Assembly: GCF_900107635.1 (NCBI RefSeq)
Contig: NZ_FNRD01000003.1
Coordinates: forward strand, 186,001 to 250,000
From: Flavobacterium gillisiae
GTDB taxonomy: Bacteria > Bacteroidota > Bacteroidia > Flavobacteriales > Flavobacteriaceae
Direction of reading: 5' to 3'
Length of the DNA stretch: 64,000 nucleotides
The notes beneath the pieces were generated by a model, which was given only the letters and a program-made list of their open reading frames with translations, was not told where the DNA came from and did no database searches. Position numbers and translations under genes: made by a program. Each line of letters opens with the position of its first letter. Positions within the stretch are counted from its first letter, which is position 1. This document shows positions 16,216 through 25,146 of the stretch, in pieces.

Positions 16216-16893
16216 CTAAGAAATTATTCGGCCGTCCTCCATTGTAATTATTCGATCTGTTTTATCGGCAAAATCAGGATCGTGAGTTACAATCAATATT
16301 GTTTGATTAAAATCTACAGTTAATCTTTTGAAAATATCAAATACGATATCACCACTTTTCCTGTCTAAGTTTCCCGTAGGTTCATCCCCCATAATAATCA
16401 AAGGATCATTTATTAAAGCACGAGCAATAGCAACACGCTGCTTTTCTCCTCCGCTCAATTGATTGGGCATTTTTAAAGCATGCTGAGCTATCTCTAATGT
16501 TTTTAAATGTCCCATCGCACGATGCTCTAATTCCTCTTTAGAATATTTTCCTAGCTTCAGTCCTGGAAGCATCACGTTATTTAGAACATTATATTCTGGT
16601 AACAGATAATGAAATTGAAATACAAAACCGATTTTTTCATTTCTAATTTTAGCCAAATTAGCATCAGATTGCCCAGTAATAAGCTCATTATGTATTAGTA
16701 GCTCTCCTTCATAATCCGTATCCATGGTAGATAGCAAATATAACAAAGTCGATTTCCCACAACCTGACTTACCCACTATAGATACAAACTCTCCATAATT
16801 AATCTTCAAATCAATGTCTTTGATTACTTGAAATTTCTTCGGATTGTAAAAATATTTGATTAACCCTTTGGTTTCTAAAGCTGTTTCTTTCAT
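16216..16893 (-). CDS. ABC exporter ATPase (LolD/MacB-type)
   Basis: Starting at ATG 16891-16893 (MKETALETKGLIKYFYNPKK) the protein is 225 aa; this start lies 1 nt after the permease stop (TGATATG) and has a GAGG element just upstream. An ATG 24 nt further upstream is possible. Walker A GKSGCGKST, Q-loop FQFHYLLPEYNV, signature LSGGEKQRVAIARAL, Walker B PLIIMGDEPTGNLD and switch His VTHD are complete. The DEPTGNLD box and the small size are typical of LolD/MacB-like ATPases. It powers the FtsX-type permease encoded upstream. Confidence 0.95.
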   Translation of the reverse strand: MKETALETKGLIKYFYNPKKFQVIKDIDLKINYGEFVSIVGKSGCGKSTLLYLLSTMDTDYEGELLIHNELITGQSDANLAKIRNEKIGFVFQFHYLLPEYNVLNNVMLPGLKLGKYSKEELEHRAMGHLKTLEIAQHALKMPNQLSGGEKQRVAIARALINDPLIIMGDEPTGNLDRKSGDIVFDIFKRLTVDFNQTILIVTHDPDFADKTDRIITMEDGRIIS

Positions 16894-16894
16894 A

Positions 16895-18151
16895 TCATTT
16901 TCCTCTAATAATTTCAACAGAATCTACCCTACTCGCTTTCATGGCCGGAAATAAACCAGAGATAATTGTTGTAAAAAGCGCAAATACTATTCCGATGCCG
17001 TAGTAAGCAATATTATAATCAATAGGATAGGTCGTAACAGATGGTACAGAAGTCGTTGTGAATGGGATAATGTCAATTATACTAGAAAAGATATAACCGA
17101 AAATTAATCCAAAAATGCCTCCCGCAACTCCTATTATTATCGATAACGATATAAAAATCCATTTGACATCGTTACCGGAAAAACCAGTGGCTTTAAGAAT
17201 AGCAATACTATCCATTTTTTCATAAATCATCATATTCAATATGTTGTAAATTCCAAAACCGGCAACTATCAATAATACGATTCCTACTGCGTAAGAAATA
17301 ATGCTACGAACAGTACTTCCTGTTTCAAATTGCACATTTGCGGCCAAGTAATCTATTGTGTCCAAATTAAACACAGTATGAAACTCTTTGGCCATAGCCT
17401 CAGCCAATTCTTTATTATAAAGATTAACTTGAATATCAGTAATATAATTTTTAGGTTGACCTAATAATTTTTGAGCGGTAGTTAATGACGTATAACTAGA
17501 CATATTGTCAATATCAGCGATCCCTGTTTCAGAAATCCCTACTATTTTTAAGGAGGCTAAATTTCCATTAGAAGTGGATACTTTAATAATATCTCCTTTT
17601 GAAAGTAACATCTTATCCGACAAGCCTTTTCCAATAATGATGCTATTGTTCTGATTCAAATCAGACAATTTACCTTCTTTAATATAATCGCTTGTCTTAA
17701 AAAGAGTGTTCTCTGCAACAACATCTATTCCGTTTACAAAGCCAGAAATTTCGATAGTTCCTGAATTAAATAAAACAGAAGCAGTCACTTTTGGTGCGAC
17801 ATCAACTACTCGTTTATCTTGTTTTAAAGCCCTAATAATCGACATGCTGTTGTATATCGATTTTCCTCGATCTTTTGGTTTTATCGAATGAATAAAAGCA
17901 GCATTCCCCTTATATTCATAAGACAATGATAGAGGTTGATGATCCGATGGTTTTACTTCATTATACATCCGAATGTGTGGTGTTCTATTCAGCATTAATC
18001 CATCCAGTAATTCATTCAATCCGCTCATAAAACTGACCAAAGAGATAAACATAGCAATACTAAAAGTGACACCCACAGCGGCAACAATAGTTTGTTTAAG
18101 TCTAGCTCTAAGTAAATGAAAAGCGATATCTAAAATAAGTTTATAATTCAC
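16895..18151 (-). CDS. ABC exporter permease with FtsX fold (LolC/MacB/DevC-like)
   Basis: This 418-aa permease has one N-terminal TM segment (about 15-45), a periplasmic MacB-type core domain (about 55-270), and three C-terminal TM segments (about 280-310, 330-365, 375-400). This is the MacB/LolC type of topology. It starts with GTG, whose G is shared with the TAG stop of the adaptor gene (TAGTG), showing translational coupling. With the neighbouring adaptor and ATPase it makes an exporter or a lipoprotein/peptide release machine. The substrate is unknown. Confidence 0.93.
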   Translation of the reverse strand: MNYKLILDIAFHLLRARLKQTIVAAVGVTFSIAMFISLVSFMSGLNELLDGLMLNRTPHIRMYNEVKPSDHQPLSLSYEYKGNAAFIHSIKPKDRGKSIYNSMSIIRALKQDKRVVDVAPKVTASVLFNSGTIEISGFVNGIDVVAENTLFKTSDYIKEGKLSDLNQNNSIIIGKGLSDKMLLSKGDIIKVSTSNGNLASLKIVGISETGIADIDNMSSYTSLTTAQKLLGQPKNYITDIQVNLYNKELAEAMAKEFHTVFNLDTIDYLAANVQFETGSTVRSIISYAVGIVLLIVAGFGIYNILNMMIYEKMDSIAILKATGFSGNDVKWIFISLSIIIGVAGGIFGLIFGYIFSSIIDIIPFTTTSVPSVTTYPIDYNIAYYGIGIVFALFTTIISGLFPAMKASRVDSVEIIRGK

Positions 18152-19239
18152 TATTTTGGTATATAAATGGTTTCATCCTTTTTCAATCCTTCTAAAATCT
18201 CCACCTTTTGGTAATCACTCAAACCTATTTTCACTTTTCTTCTCTCCTCATTATTAACAATCACATATTCATTGTCTACTAAATAACTTCTAGGAATAGT
18301 AATCGTATTTTCTTTTGTCTGAATAATTATATTTGCTTCGGCTGTTAGATTAGGATATAGTTTTCTTGGTGCTTTAACAAAGTGAGCTTCAATTTTAAAT
18401 GTACGGGAACGGGCATCCATAATGGGATATATTTTATCAACAATTGCTTCAAAAACTTCTCCTTTATAACTATCCATAGTAACTAATACTTTCTGACCTA
18501 AAACTACACGTACCATATCATTCTCATCTACTTCTAGCTCCAATACAAACGAATTTGCCTTCCCTATTATCGCAAGTGGCGTCTGAGTGGTAACTAAGGT
18601 ACCTTCATCAACCAAAACATCAAACAATTGTCCAGCAATAGCACTTTTAATACTAAAGTCACTTTGGGTGTTTTGGCTATATTTAAGATTGATGTTGTTG
18701 CGATCTTGGTCGTTCTTCAATTGTGCTTTGAGTTGTGCCAATTGCTTTTTAGTCGACTCATAATTTATCTTAGCGCTTTTATAAGCTAATTCGAATCTTT
18801 CAAAGTCAACTTCTGAGATCCCTTCAAGCGATCTGATTTTATTGTTTCTATTATAAATGGATTCGTCAAGAGTTAGCTTATCCTTTGCCGATTGTACTTT
18901 TAGCTCCATCTCTGCAATTTTATCTTTGATATAAAGGCTATTACCTTGACTAAGTTGGTAAGCTAATCTGGAGTTTTCAGTGTTTAATTCTGCTTTTTCG
19001 CTTTCAAGTTCAAAAAGCAACTGACCTTGACTTACAGCTTGTCCTGCAGTAACTTTAATATTTTGCAAAATACCATTTACAGTGGAGTAAACTGTATATT
19101 GATCATTTGCTTTAATAATTCCTGACGCATAGACACTTTCGGTTACAGTACCAAGGGTGGGTTTTATTCCTTCGTTTTTTTTCGAACAAGACAGCGCTAA
19201 AAACAGTACCGCTAATAAAGTATAATTTCCAAATTTCAT
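18151..19239 (-). CDS. HlyD/MacA-family periplasmic adaptor lipoprotein of the ABC exporter
   Basis: From ATG 19237-19239 the protein is 362 aa (MKFGNYTLLAVLFLALSCSK), with lipobox Cys18; a start 10 codons upstream would bury the signal peptide. Domains are a split lipoyl domain (IKVTAGQAVSQGQLLFELES and SAIAGQLFDVLVDEGTLVTT), a long coiled-coil hairpin between about residues 85 and 190, and a beta-barrel/membrane-proximal C terminus. It links the ABC permease to an outer-membrane TolC-like duct, which is not encoded in this operon. The efflux duct at 9695-11122 is on the same strand but in a separate unit. Confidence 0.92.
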   Translation of the reverse strand: MKFGNYTLLAVLFLALSCSKKNEGIKPTLGTVTESVYASGIIKANDQYTVYSTVNGILQNIKVTAGQAVSQGQLLFELESEKAELNTENSRLAYQLSQGNSLYIKDKIAEMELKVQSAKDKLTLDESIYNRNNKIRSLEGISEVDFERFELAYKSAKINYESTKKQLAQLKAQLKNDQDRNNINLKYSQNTQSDFSIKSAIAGQLFDVLVDEGTLVTTQTPLAIIGKANSFVLELEVDENDMVRVVLGQKVLVTMDSYKGEVFEAIVDKIYPIMDARSRTFKIEAHFVKAPRKLYPNLTAEANIIIQTKENTITIPRSYLVDNEYVIVNNEERRKVKIGLSDYQKVEILEGLKKDETIYIPK

Positions 19240-19373
19240 TTCAATCGATTTAATAAAAATAAGTGACAAATAAACACTTAAATTTACCGCTTTTTTCTCA
19301 CAATATATCTATTAAAATAGTTTTTAAAAGAACAACCAGACGGTTTCTTGAAATTACACTGAAGAAGCTAAAA

Positions 19374-19871
19374 TTACAATTGTTTTTCTAACATGTAATC
19401 TTCCATTAAATAGCCGTGATCCAATTCTATATCTTCTTTTCCAACAATTTCAAAACCTAGTTTTTGATAGAAGGTTAATGCTTTATTGAATCGATTTACA
19501 TTCAAGGAAAGAATCTTTGCGTGATTCTTTTTCGCATAATCTATAACGGAATCAATCAACAACTTGCCTACCCCTTTTCCTTGCGCTTCAGGAAGCAAGT
19601 ATATCTTATGCAAACGAGTGACCTTATCATTTAAATAATCATGCTGAAAGGAAGCAAAACCAAGACAAACCTCTCCCTCAGAAGCTAAAATAAAATGATG
19701 TCCATTATTAGTCGCATTATCTCGTAATACATCCACAGAATAAAAGGCTTTTAACATATATTCCAATTGCGCTGCAGATAAAATTTCGCCATATACATCG
19801 GGCCAAGTTTTATAGGCAATTTCTCGAATTGTTTTAAAATCTTTAGAAGTAGCTTCTGAAATAGTTATCAT
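19374..19871 (-). CDS. GNAT-family N-acetyltransferase
   Basis: This 165-aa protein has the GNAT acetyl-CoA fold. The acetyl-CoA binding motif A is clear in YLLPEAQGKGVGKLLIDSVIDYAK (about residues 90-115), preceded by beta-4 strands and followed by LSLNVNRFNKALTFYQKLGFEIVGKE (motif B). It transfers an acetyl group from acetyl-CoA to an amine; the acceptor cannot be predicted. It is monocistronic, with about 100-bp gaps on both sides. Confidence 0.9.
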   Translation of the reverse strand: MITISEATSKDFKTIREIAYKTWPDVYGEILSAAQLEYMLKAFYSVDVLRDNATNNGHHFILASEGEVCLGFASFQHDYLNDKVTRLHKIYLLPEAQGKGVGKLLIDSVIDYAKKNHAKILSLNVNRFNKALTFYQKLGFEIVGKEDIELDHGYLMEDYMLEKQL

Positions 19872-19973
19872 GTAGATGGATTGTGAAATTTATAATTATA
19901 CAAACGTAAAAAAAATAGTATTTATAAAACGTTTTTTTACCTGAACTTATTCTACTAAACCTACTATTAAATA

Positions 19974-21764
19974 TTAAGCGTCTTTAGGTAGATAAATAGA
20001 AAACATAGTACCAACATTTGGTTCTGATTGAACTTTAATACACCCGTGGTGATTGTCAACTATTTTTTTACAAATAGCTAAACCTAAACCTGTTCCCGAA
20101 TATTTAGGACCTGTTTCTAAACGTTGAAATAACATAAATATCTTTTCAGCATATTCTTGCTTAAATCCTATTCCGTAATCTTTAATTATAATTTTATGAT
20201 AGTCACTATCCAAAATCAATTTATCGTGATAATATTCCTCGACACCAATATCTTCTGAATAAATATTAATATGAGGAGCAACAGTGTCCTTACTGTACTT
20301 TAATGAATTAGATATCAAATTTACAAAAAGTTGATCTATTTGAAAAGACATTCCTTTTATCGTAGGCAAAGTTCCTACTTCTATAACTGCTTTTTTATCT
20401 TCTATATCAGACGACAAATCATCAATCACCAATTTTACAATATCCTTTAAATTAACTTCTTCAAAAACCTTATCTCCTTTTACAGTTCTAGAATAATTAA
20501 CTAAATCAATTAGTAGCGTTTGCATTTTATTAGCCGAAATACCAATTTTTGACAAATATACCTTTCCTTGTTCTGAAATAGTTTCCTTATCACTAGCCCC
20601 TATTCTGGAAATAAACATTTGAATTTTATGGAGTGGCTCTTGTAAATCATGGCTTACGATATTATTGAAAGACTCTAATTCTTCATTAATACTTTTTAGT
20701 TCTATATTACTTTCTTCTAATTTTAGTGTTTTTTCATACTGATCGGTCATGTCATAATTCACTCCCGTTTTTATCATTTCTCCTTTGCTATTTTGGGTAA
20801 AGCTTCCTACTGACTTAATGTATTTAATTTCGCCATTAGCCAATACAAAACGAAACGTTAGCGATGTAGGTTCATAGCTTATCAATGAATCCTTATGACT
20901 TTGTATGACATACGCTAAATCATCGGGATGAATGTATTTTGTGAGGTTTTCTAATTTGGGTTCAAAAGCATAAGGCTCTTCTCCTAAAAGACGATAAAAA
21001 TTATCAGAGAAAGTATATAATCCTGTTTCTGCATTAATTTTCCAGTGACCAAATCCAGCTATTTTTTCAGCTTTGTTAAACGATAGATTTAAAAACTTTA
21101 ATTCGTCATTGGCTTTTTTCAACTCAACAAGATCAACATTTGTTTTATTAAATGACAATAGCAAAATCAATAATGTAAGTATTACCAATAAAAAAGCACT
21201 TATAATAGAGTCTTCTAATTCAAATTGATGATTAACATTATGAACTTTTATTTTATCACCTTCAGCATTTATCGTTTTATAGACAAATGATTTCATCGTC
21301 TCCGTAAAATCATTACTCTCCTGAAGCTTAGCCTTGAATCCCTCACTATCAAAGGTTTTACTTTTTGATAACAATAAAGTCTCTCTAAACAAATTAAACC
21401 TATGATCTATTAACTTATTAAGTAAATCAATATCTTTAATTCTTCGGGGATTATTAGCTACTAATTTTTTTATTTTCTCAATATTTTGATCAATCTCCCC
21501 TCTTTTTAAAAATCTATTTTTAAGATAAGATTCGTCTTTCGTGATGATATATCCTCTTAGATTACTCTCATACATACTAATTGTTGATAGTACCTTTTCG
21601 AGCTCTAATTGGGTTTCGGTTGAATTTGTAATTAAGCCTACCGATGTGTCAAGACTTCTCATCTGGGTATAAAAAATGGACGCGATATAGCCTACCACCA
21701 CAATTGCTACAACTAAAGCAACCTTAAATATTTGAGTATTTTTATATAATTTTATTAACTTCAC
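19974..21764 (-). CDS. CHASE3-PAS sensor histidine kinase
   Basis: The protein has 596 residues. TM1 lies near 14-32, followed by an extracytoplasmic CHASE3 domain to about 185 (LEKVLSTISMYESNLRGYII), TM2 near 187-207, and a PAS fold of type 3 near 230-345 (KAEKIAGFGHWKINAETG; EPTSLTFRFVLANGEIKYIK). A DHp helix carries the phospho-accepting His in NNIVSHDLQEPLHKI (about residue 375), and the HATPase has GTGLGLAICKKIV. It autophosphorylates in response to an unknown stimulus. It follows the response regulator by 11 bp and is the last gene of an araC-like/rcp/hk unit. The SHDLQEPL box is typical of kinases that pair with Rcp1-type regulators. Confidence 0.93.
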   Translation of the reverse strand: MKLIKLYKNTQIFKVALVVAIVVVGYIASIFYTQMRSLDTSVGLITNSTETQLELEKVLSTISMYESNLRGYIITKDESYLKNRFLKRGEIDQNIEKIKKLVANNPRRIKDIDLLNKLIDHRFNLFRETLLLSKSKTFDSEGFKAKLQESNDFTETMKSFVYKTINAEGDKIKVHNVNHQFELEDSIISAFLLVILTLLILLLSFNKTNVDLVELKKANDELKFLNLSFNKAEKIAGFGHWKINAETGLYTFSDNFYRLLGEEPYAFEPKLENLTKYIHPDDLAYVIQSHKDSLISYEPTSLTFRFVLANGEIKYIKSVGSFTQNSKGEMIKTGVNYDMTDQYEKTLKLEESNIELKSINEELESFNNIVSHDLQEPLHKIQMFISRIGASDKETISEQGKVYLSKIGISANKMQTLLIDLVNYSRTVKGDKVFEEVNLKDIVKLVIDDLSSDIEDKKAVIEVGTLPTIKGMSFQIDQLFVNLISNSLKYSKDTVAPHINIYSEDIGVEEYYHDKLILDSDYHKIIIKDYGIGFKQEYAEKIFMLFQRLETGPKYSGTGLGLAICKKIVDNHHGCIKVQSEPNVGTMFSIYLPKDA

Positions 21765-21775
21765 AAGCAGTTTTT

Positions 21776-22228
21776 TTAGATGCTAAAGAAAAAGGTTTCC
21801 TTATTTAACCCTGAAGAATGAAACTGCCAGTTGATATTTAAAACATCTTTGATCACTTTTTTTAATTTGGCAAAATCATTGGGCTTTTTAATGTAAATAT
21901 TAGCACCTTCAACAAATGTTTCTTCAATATCTTTTTCAGACGAAGAAGTTGAATATATGGCAATTGACACATCTTTAAATCTAACATCGGCTCTTATGAC
22001 TTTAAGACATTCAAATCCTGACATGTAAGGCATATTTAAATCCAAGAACAATATATGCGGCATTATTATATCAGGGTTTGATAAATAATCCATTAAGTCT
22101 TTACCGTCGTTAAACAATGTCAACTTATTATTCATTTTAAGCTCCATCATTGCCTCACTAAAAAAAGTACGGTCATCCTCATCATCATCTGCTATCAAAA
22201 TGTGCATAGAATCTTTATGTGAAATCAT
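21776..22228 (-). CDS. single-domain response regulator (Rcp1-like receiver)
   Basis: This 150-aa receiver has no output domain. The acidic pocket is in ILIADDDEDD (about residues 11-20), the phospho-acceptor Asp in ILFLDLNMPYMSG (about 60), the Thr/Ser switch in YSTSSSEKDI and the Lys in IKKPNDF. Asp-rich beta-1 ends and the pairing with a SHDLQEPL kinase are typical of Rcp1-like regulators. ATG at residue 8 (MHILIADD) is an alternative start. It is probably the phosphorylation partner of the kinase encoded 11 bp downstream. Confidence 0.92.
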   Translation of the reverse strand: MISHKDSMHILIADDDEDDRTFFSEAMMELKMNNKLTLFNDGKDLMDYLSNPDIIMPHILFLDLNMPYMSGFECLKVIRADVRFKDVSIAIYSTSSSEKDIEETFVEGANIYIKKPNDFAKLKKVIKDVLNINWQFHSSGLNKETFFFSI

Positions 22229-22276
22229 ATATATACGGTGTTATTTTTTGTTTTTTACTTATTGCGACAATTGACG

Positions 22277-22831
22277 TTAATTGGCTAAATTTCTTCTCTT
22301 ATCTACAATTCTTTTAAAGGCTGAAGGCGTTAACCCTGTCACCTTTTTAAACTGACTTGATAAATAAGCCACACTACTATAATTCAATTTATACGATACC
22401 TCAGTTAAAGTCAATTGATCTTCTAGTATTAATTTCTTTGCTCTTTCAATTTTTTGAATAATGATAAAATTCTCAATAGAAGAATAGGTGTTCTCCGTAA
22501 AAACATTAGTTATATATCCATAACTTAAATTAAGTTTATCAGATAAATATTGAGAAATAGTAATTGCTGGCAATTTATCATTCTCATAAATCATTTCTAC
22601 GATAGTATCTTTTATTCTTTGTATCAATTGGCTCTTTTCATTGTTTACAATATAAATTGCGTACTTATTTAAAGAAGCTTGAAGTTCAGCAAAATCGGCA
22701 TCAGAAACAGTATTGCTTATTTCAATCTCTCCTAATTCTAAAAGCTTGTGTTTGATATTTAATCTTTCTAATTGTTCTTGTAAAATCACTCTACAAGCAA
22801 CAATTCCATCATATTTTATATAGAGCCTCAT
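22277..22831 (-). CDS. AraC-family helix-turn-helix regulator
   Basis: The protein has 184 residues. The C-terminal 100 form the two-HTH AraC/XylS DNA-binding domain: LSDKLNLSYGYITNVF for the first HTH and LTEVSYKLNYSSVAYLSSQFKKVTGLTPSAFK for the second, with the classic second-helix consensus. The N-terminal ~80 residues are short and lack a cupin arabinose-type domain; their function is unclear. The gene begins the araC-like/rcp/hk unit, 48 bp upstream of the receiver gene, so it may be the output of that pathway by protein contact or by shared expression. Confidence 0.9.
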   Translation of the reverse strand: MRLYIKYDGIVACRVILQEQLERLNIKHKLLELGEIEISNTVSDADFAELQASLNKYAIYIVNNEKSQLIQRIKDTIVEMIYENDKLPAITISQYLSDKLNLSYGYITNVFTENTYSSIENFIIIQKIERAKKLILEDQLTLTEVSYKLNYSSVAYLSSQFKKVTGLTPSAFKRIVDKRRNLAN

Positions 22832-23011
22832 TTAATAAAAATTAAAATTGTTTAACATTATAGGTTATAAATATATATTAATTTTATTAATCGAAGAAAA
22901 AAATAAAGCTTCTGTTGCTTTATTTCTCCATTTCAAAAGCCTAATAATAGTATAATTTTCTGATTTCTATCCTTTTATATTGCATGCTAAATATTACAAT
23001 CCACATCCCAT

Positions 23012-23605
23012 TTATCCGTGAATCGTTTCGTTTTTACCGTAATTTTCTATTATGGAAGCTTCAAAATCGATCCATTCTCTCCAGCGTTTTTCTACATCAA
23101 TTCCAGTTCCATATTTTCTCGCATAGGTAATAAACGTGGTATAATGTCCCGCTTCGCTTTCCATTAAATCACGATAGAACAGCGCTAATTCTTCATCCTG
23201 AATATTTTCTGACAGCACTTTAAAACGCTCGCAGCTTCTAGCTTCAATCATCGCCGAAAAAAGCAATCGTTCTACTAAACTGGAAACTCTACTTCCATTT
23301 CCGTTTTTTTTCATGTACGAATACAACTCATTCACATAATCGTCTTTGCGCTCGCGGCCTAATTTTAACCCACGCTTAATAATGATATTGTGAACTTGCT
23401 CAAAATGATCAATTTCTTCTTTGGCCAAAGCCAATAGATCCTTTACTAAATCCTGATGCTCTGAATTATTAGTAATTATAGTTATTGCGTTAGTGGCTGC
23501 TTTTTGTTCACACCAAGCATGATCCGTCAAAATTTCCTCGATATTTTTCTCAACAATATTTACCCATCTTGGATCCGTTGGTAATTGCAATCTTAATACA
23601 CCCAT
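23012..23605 (-). CDS. miaE: tRNA-(ms2io6A37) hydroxylase MiaE-like
   Basis: This 197-aa four-helix-bundle diiron protein is ferritin-like. Iron ligands are visible as two E-x-x-H-type sets: WCEQKA plus EEIDHFEQVH, and MIEARSCERF plus ESEAGHYTTF. In the known family it hydroxylates the isopentenyl side chain of ms2i6A at tRNA position 37 and needs oxygen. Length and the LRLQLPTDPRWV start fit the MiaE family. It lies downstream of glyA on the same strand, but 159 bp of repeat-rich sequence separate them. Confidence 0.9.
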   Translation of the reverse strand: MGVLRLQLPTDPRWVNIVEKNIEEILTDHAWCEQKAATNAITIITNNSEHQDLVKDLLALAKEEIDHFEQVHNIIIKRGLKLGRERKDDYVNELYSYMKKNGNGSRVSSLVERLLFSAMIEARSCERFKVLSENIQDEELALFYRDLMESEAGHYTTFITYARKYGTGIDVEKRWREWIDFEASIIENYGKNETIHG

Positions 23606-23612
23606 CTTTTTT

Positions 23613-23756
23613 TGTTTAAAGTTTATAACAGTTTAAAGTTTGAATTCAAAAAAAAAAGTTTAAAGTTTAAAACATGCGATACATTTTCGTAAACACATCC
23701 TTTAAACTTTAAACCTGACCCGAGCTAAAGCGAACTGGCGAAGCGAACTTTAAACA
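23613..23756. repeat. TTTAAAGTTT-type intergenic repeat with 14-bp inverted repeat
   Basis: The motif GTTTAAAGTTT recurs several times in about 140 bp. GTTTAAAGTTTAAA (23658-23671) and its exact reverse complement TTTAAACTTTAAAC (23701-23714) can form a hairpin. A GC-richer piece GACCCGAGCTAAAGCGAACT with GGCGAAGCGAAC follows. The block lies between glyA and miaE; no gene is seen. Confidence 0.7.
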
Positions 23757-23764
23757 AAAGTTTT

Positions 23765-25039
23765 TTAGAAAACGAAAATAGCTCTTTCGCTCATCATTTC
23801 GTTAACTTCATTAGCCACTTGTTCAATGATATCTTCATTTGTGTGATTCATCAACACTCTGTCGATTAATTCAACTATCGTTTCCATATCTTCTTCAACT
23901 AATCCACGAGTGGTGATAGCTGGAGTTCCAACACGGATACCAGAAGTTACAAATGGTGACTTGTCATCAAATGGAACCATATTTTTATTAACAGTGATTT
24001 CTGCTTTTACTAAAGCATTTTCTGCTTCTTTTCCTGAAATCCCTTTGTTTCTCAAATCAATCAACATCATGTGGTTGTCTGTACCTCCAGAAATGATATT
24101 GTACCCTCTTTTCACGAAAGCATCTGCCATTGCATTCGCATTTTTTTGCAATTGCAAAGCATAAGTAAAGAACTCATCTTTCAAAGCTTCACCAAAAGCA
24201 ACTGCTTTTGCAGCAATGATGTGCATTAAAGGTCCTCCTTGGTTTCCAGGAAAAACAGCTAAGTCCAATAATGATGACATCATTCTGATATCTCCTTTTG
24301 GAGTTGTTAAACCAAATGGATTAGGAAAATCTTTACCCATCATAATCAAACCTCCACGAGGTCCACGTAATGTTTTATGTGTCGTAGTTGAAACGATATG
24401 GCAATGAGGAATTGGGTCATTCATTAAACCTTTAGCAATCAATCCTGCAGGATGTGAAATATCAGCAAATAAAATAGCGCCAACACTGTCAGCAATTACT
24501 CTAAAACGCTCAAAATCCATATCACGAGAATATGCCGAAGCTCCTGCAATAATCAATTTTGGTTGTTCTTTTGTAGCTATTTCTTGAATTTTATCATAAT
24601 CTAAACGTCCTGTTTCTGCATCAACACCATAGAAAACTGGGCTATACAAACGTCCCGAAAAATTTACTGGAGAACCGTGCGTTAAATGTCCACCATGAGA
24701 CAAGTCAAAACCAAGAATTTTGTCACCCGGTTTAAGGCAAGCAAAGAAAACTGCTGTATTAGCTTGTGAACCAGAATGTGGCTGCACATTAGCATATTCA
24801 GCACCAAACAATTCTTTAGCTCTATCAATAGCAATTTGCTCCACAACATCCACTACTTCGCAACCTCCGTAGTATCTTTTTCCTGGATATCCTTCTGCAT
24901 ATTTGTTAGTCAAAACAGAACCTGCTGCTTCCATTACTTCATCACTTACAAAGTTCTCTGAAGCAATTAGTTCTAATCCGTGTATTTGTCTTTCTTGTTC
25001 TTCTAGAATAAGGTCAAAAATTTGTTTGTCGCGTTGCAT
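23765..25039 (-). CDS. glyA: serine hydroxymethyltransferase
   Basis: From ATG 25037-25039 the protein is 424 aa ([18 protein letters not shown]); a start 12 codons upstream would overlap the promoter and is rejected. It converts serine and tetrahydrofolate to glycine and methylene-THF, using PLP. Family motifs are [18 protein letters not shown], the YPGKRYYGG box, HSGSQAN, and the PLP lysine in [15 protein letters not shown] (about residue 225). A -7 box TATTTTTG lies at 25065-25072 on the minus strand. No glycine riboswitch is seen in the short leader. Confidence 0.97.
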   Translation of the reverse strand: MQRDKQIFDLILEEQERQIHGLELIASENFVSDEVMEAAGSVLTNKYAEGYPGKRYYGGCEVVDVVEQIAIDRAKELFGAEYANVQPHSGSQANTAVFFACLKPGDKILGFDLSHGGHLTHGSPVNFSGRLYSPVFYGVDAETGRLDYDKIQEIATKEQPKLIIAGASAYSRDMDFERFRVIADSVGAILFADISHPAGLIAKGLMNDPIPHCHIVSTTTHKTLRGPRGGLIMMGKDFPNPFGLTTPKGDIRMMSSLLDLAVFPGNQGGPLMHIIAAKAVAFGEALKDEFFTYALQLQKNANAMADAFVKRGYNIISGGTDNHMMLIDLRNKGISGKEAENALVKAEITVNKNMVPFDDKSPFVTSGIRVGTPAITTRGLVEEDMETIVELIDRVLMNHTNEDIIEQVANEVNEMMSERAIFVF

Positions 25040-25064
25040 TTCTTCGTTTTTAGTTAATTTGAAG

Positions 25065-25072
25065 CAAAAATA
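25065..25072 (-). promoter_or_regulatory. -7 box of glyA
   Basis: TATTTTTG on the minus strand, 25 bp before the chosen ATG. The -33 position has only a weak TTT. The box excludes the longer GlyA start at 25075. Confidence 0.5.
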
Positions 25073-25082
25073 CAAAAAAACG

Positions 25083-25113
25083 TTTGTGAAACTGTTAGAT
25101 TATAATATATTTG
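25083..25113 (+). promoter_or_regulatory. promoter of fahA
   Basis: TTTG (25083-25086), a 19-bp spacer and TATATTTG (25106-25113). This is a textbook Bacteroidota promoter; transcription would start near 25120, 27 nt before the ATG. Confidence 0.8.
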
Positions 25114-25146
25114 AAGTATAATTTTCAACAAAACAATTAACATATT

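Noticed and set aside
25040..25146. Possible glycine riboswitch upstream of glyA
   Set aside because: The region holds two divergent promoters only, with short leaders and no tandem aptamer-like fold.
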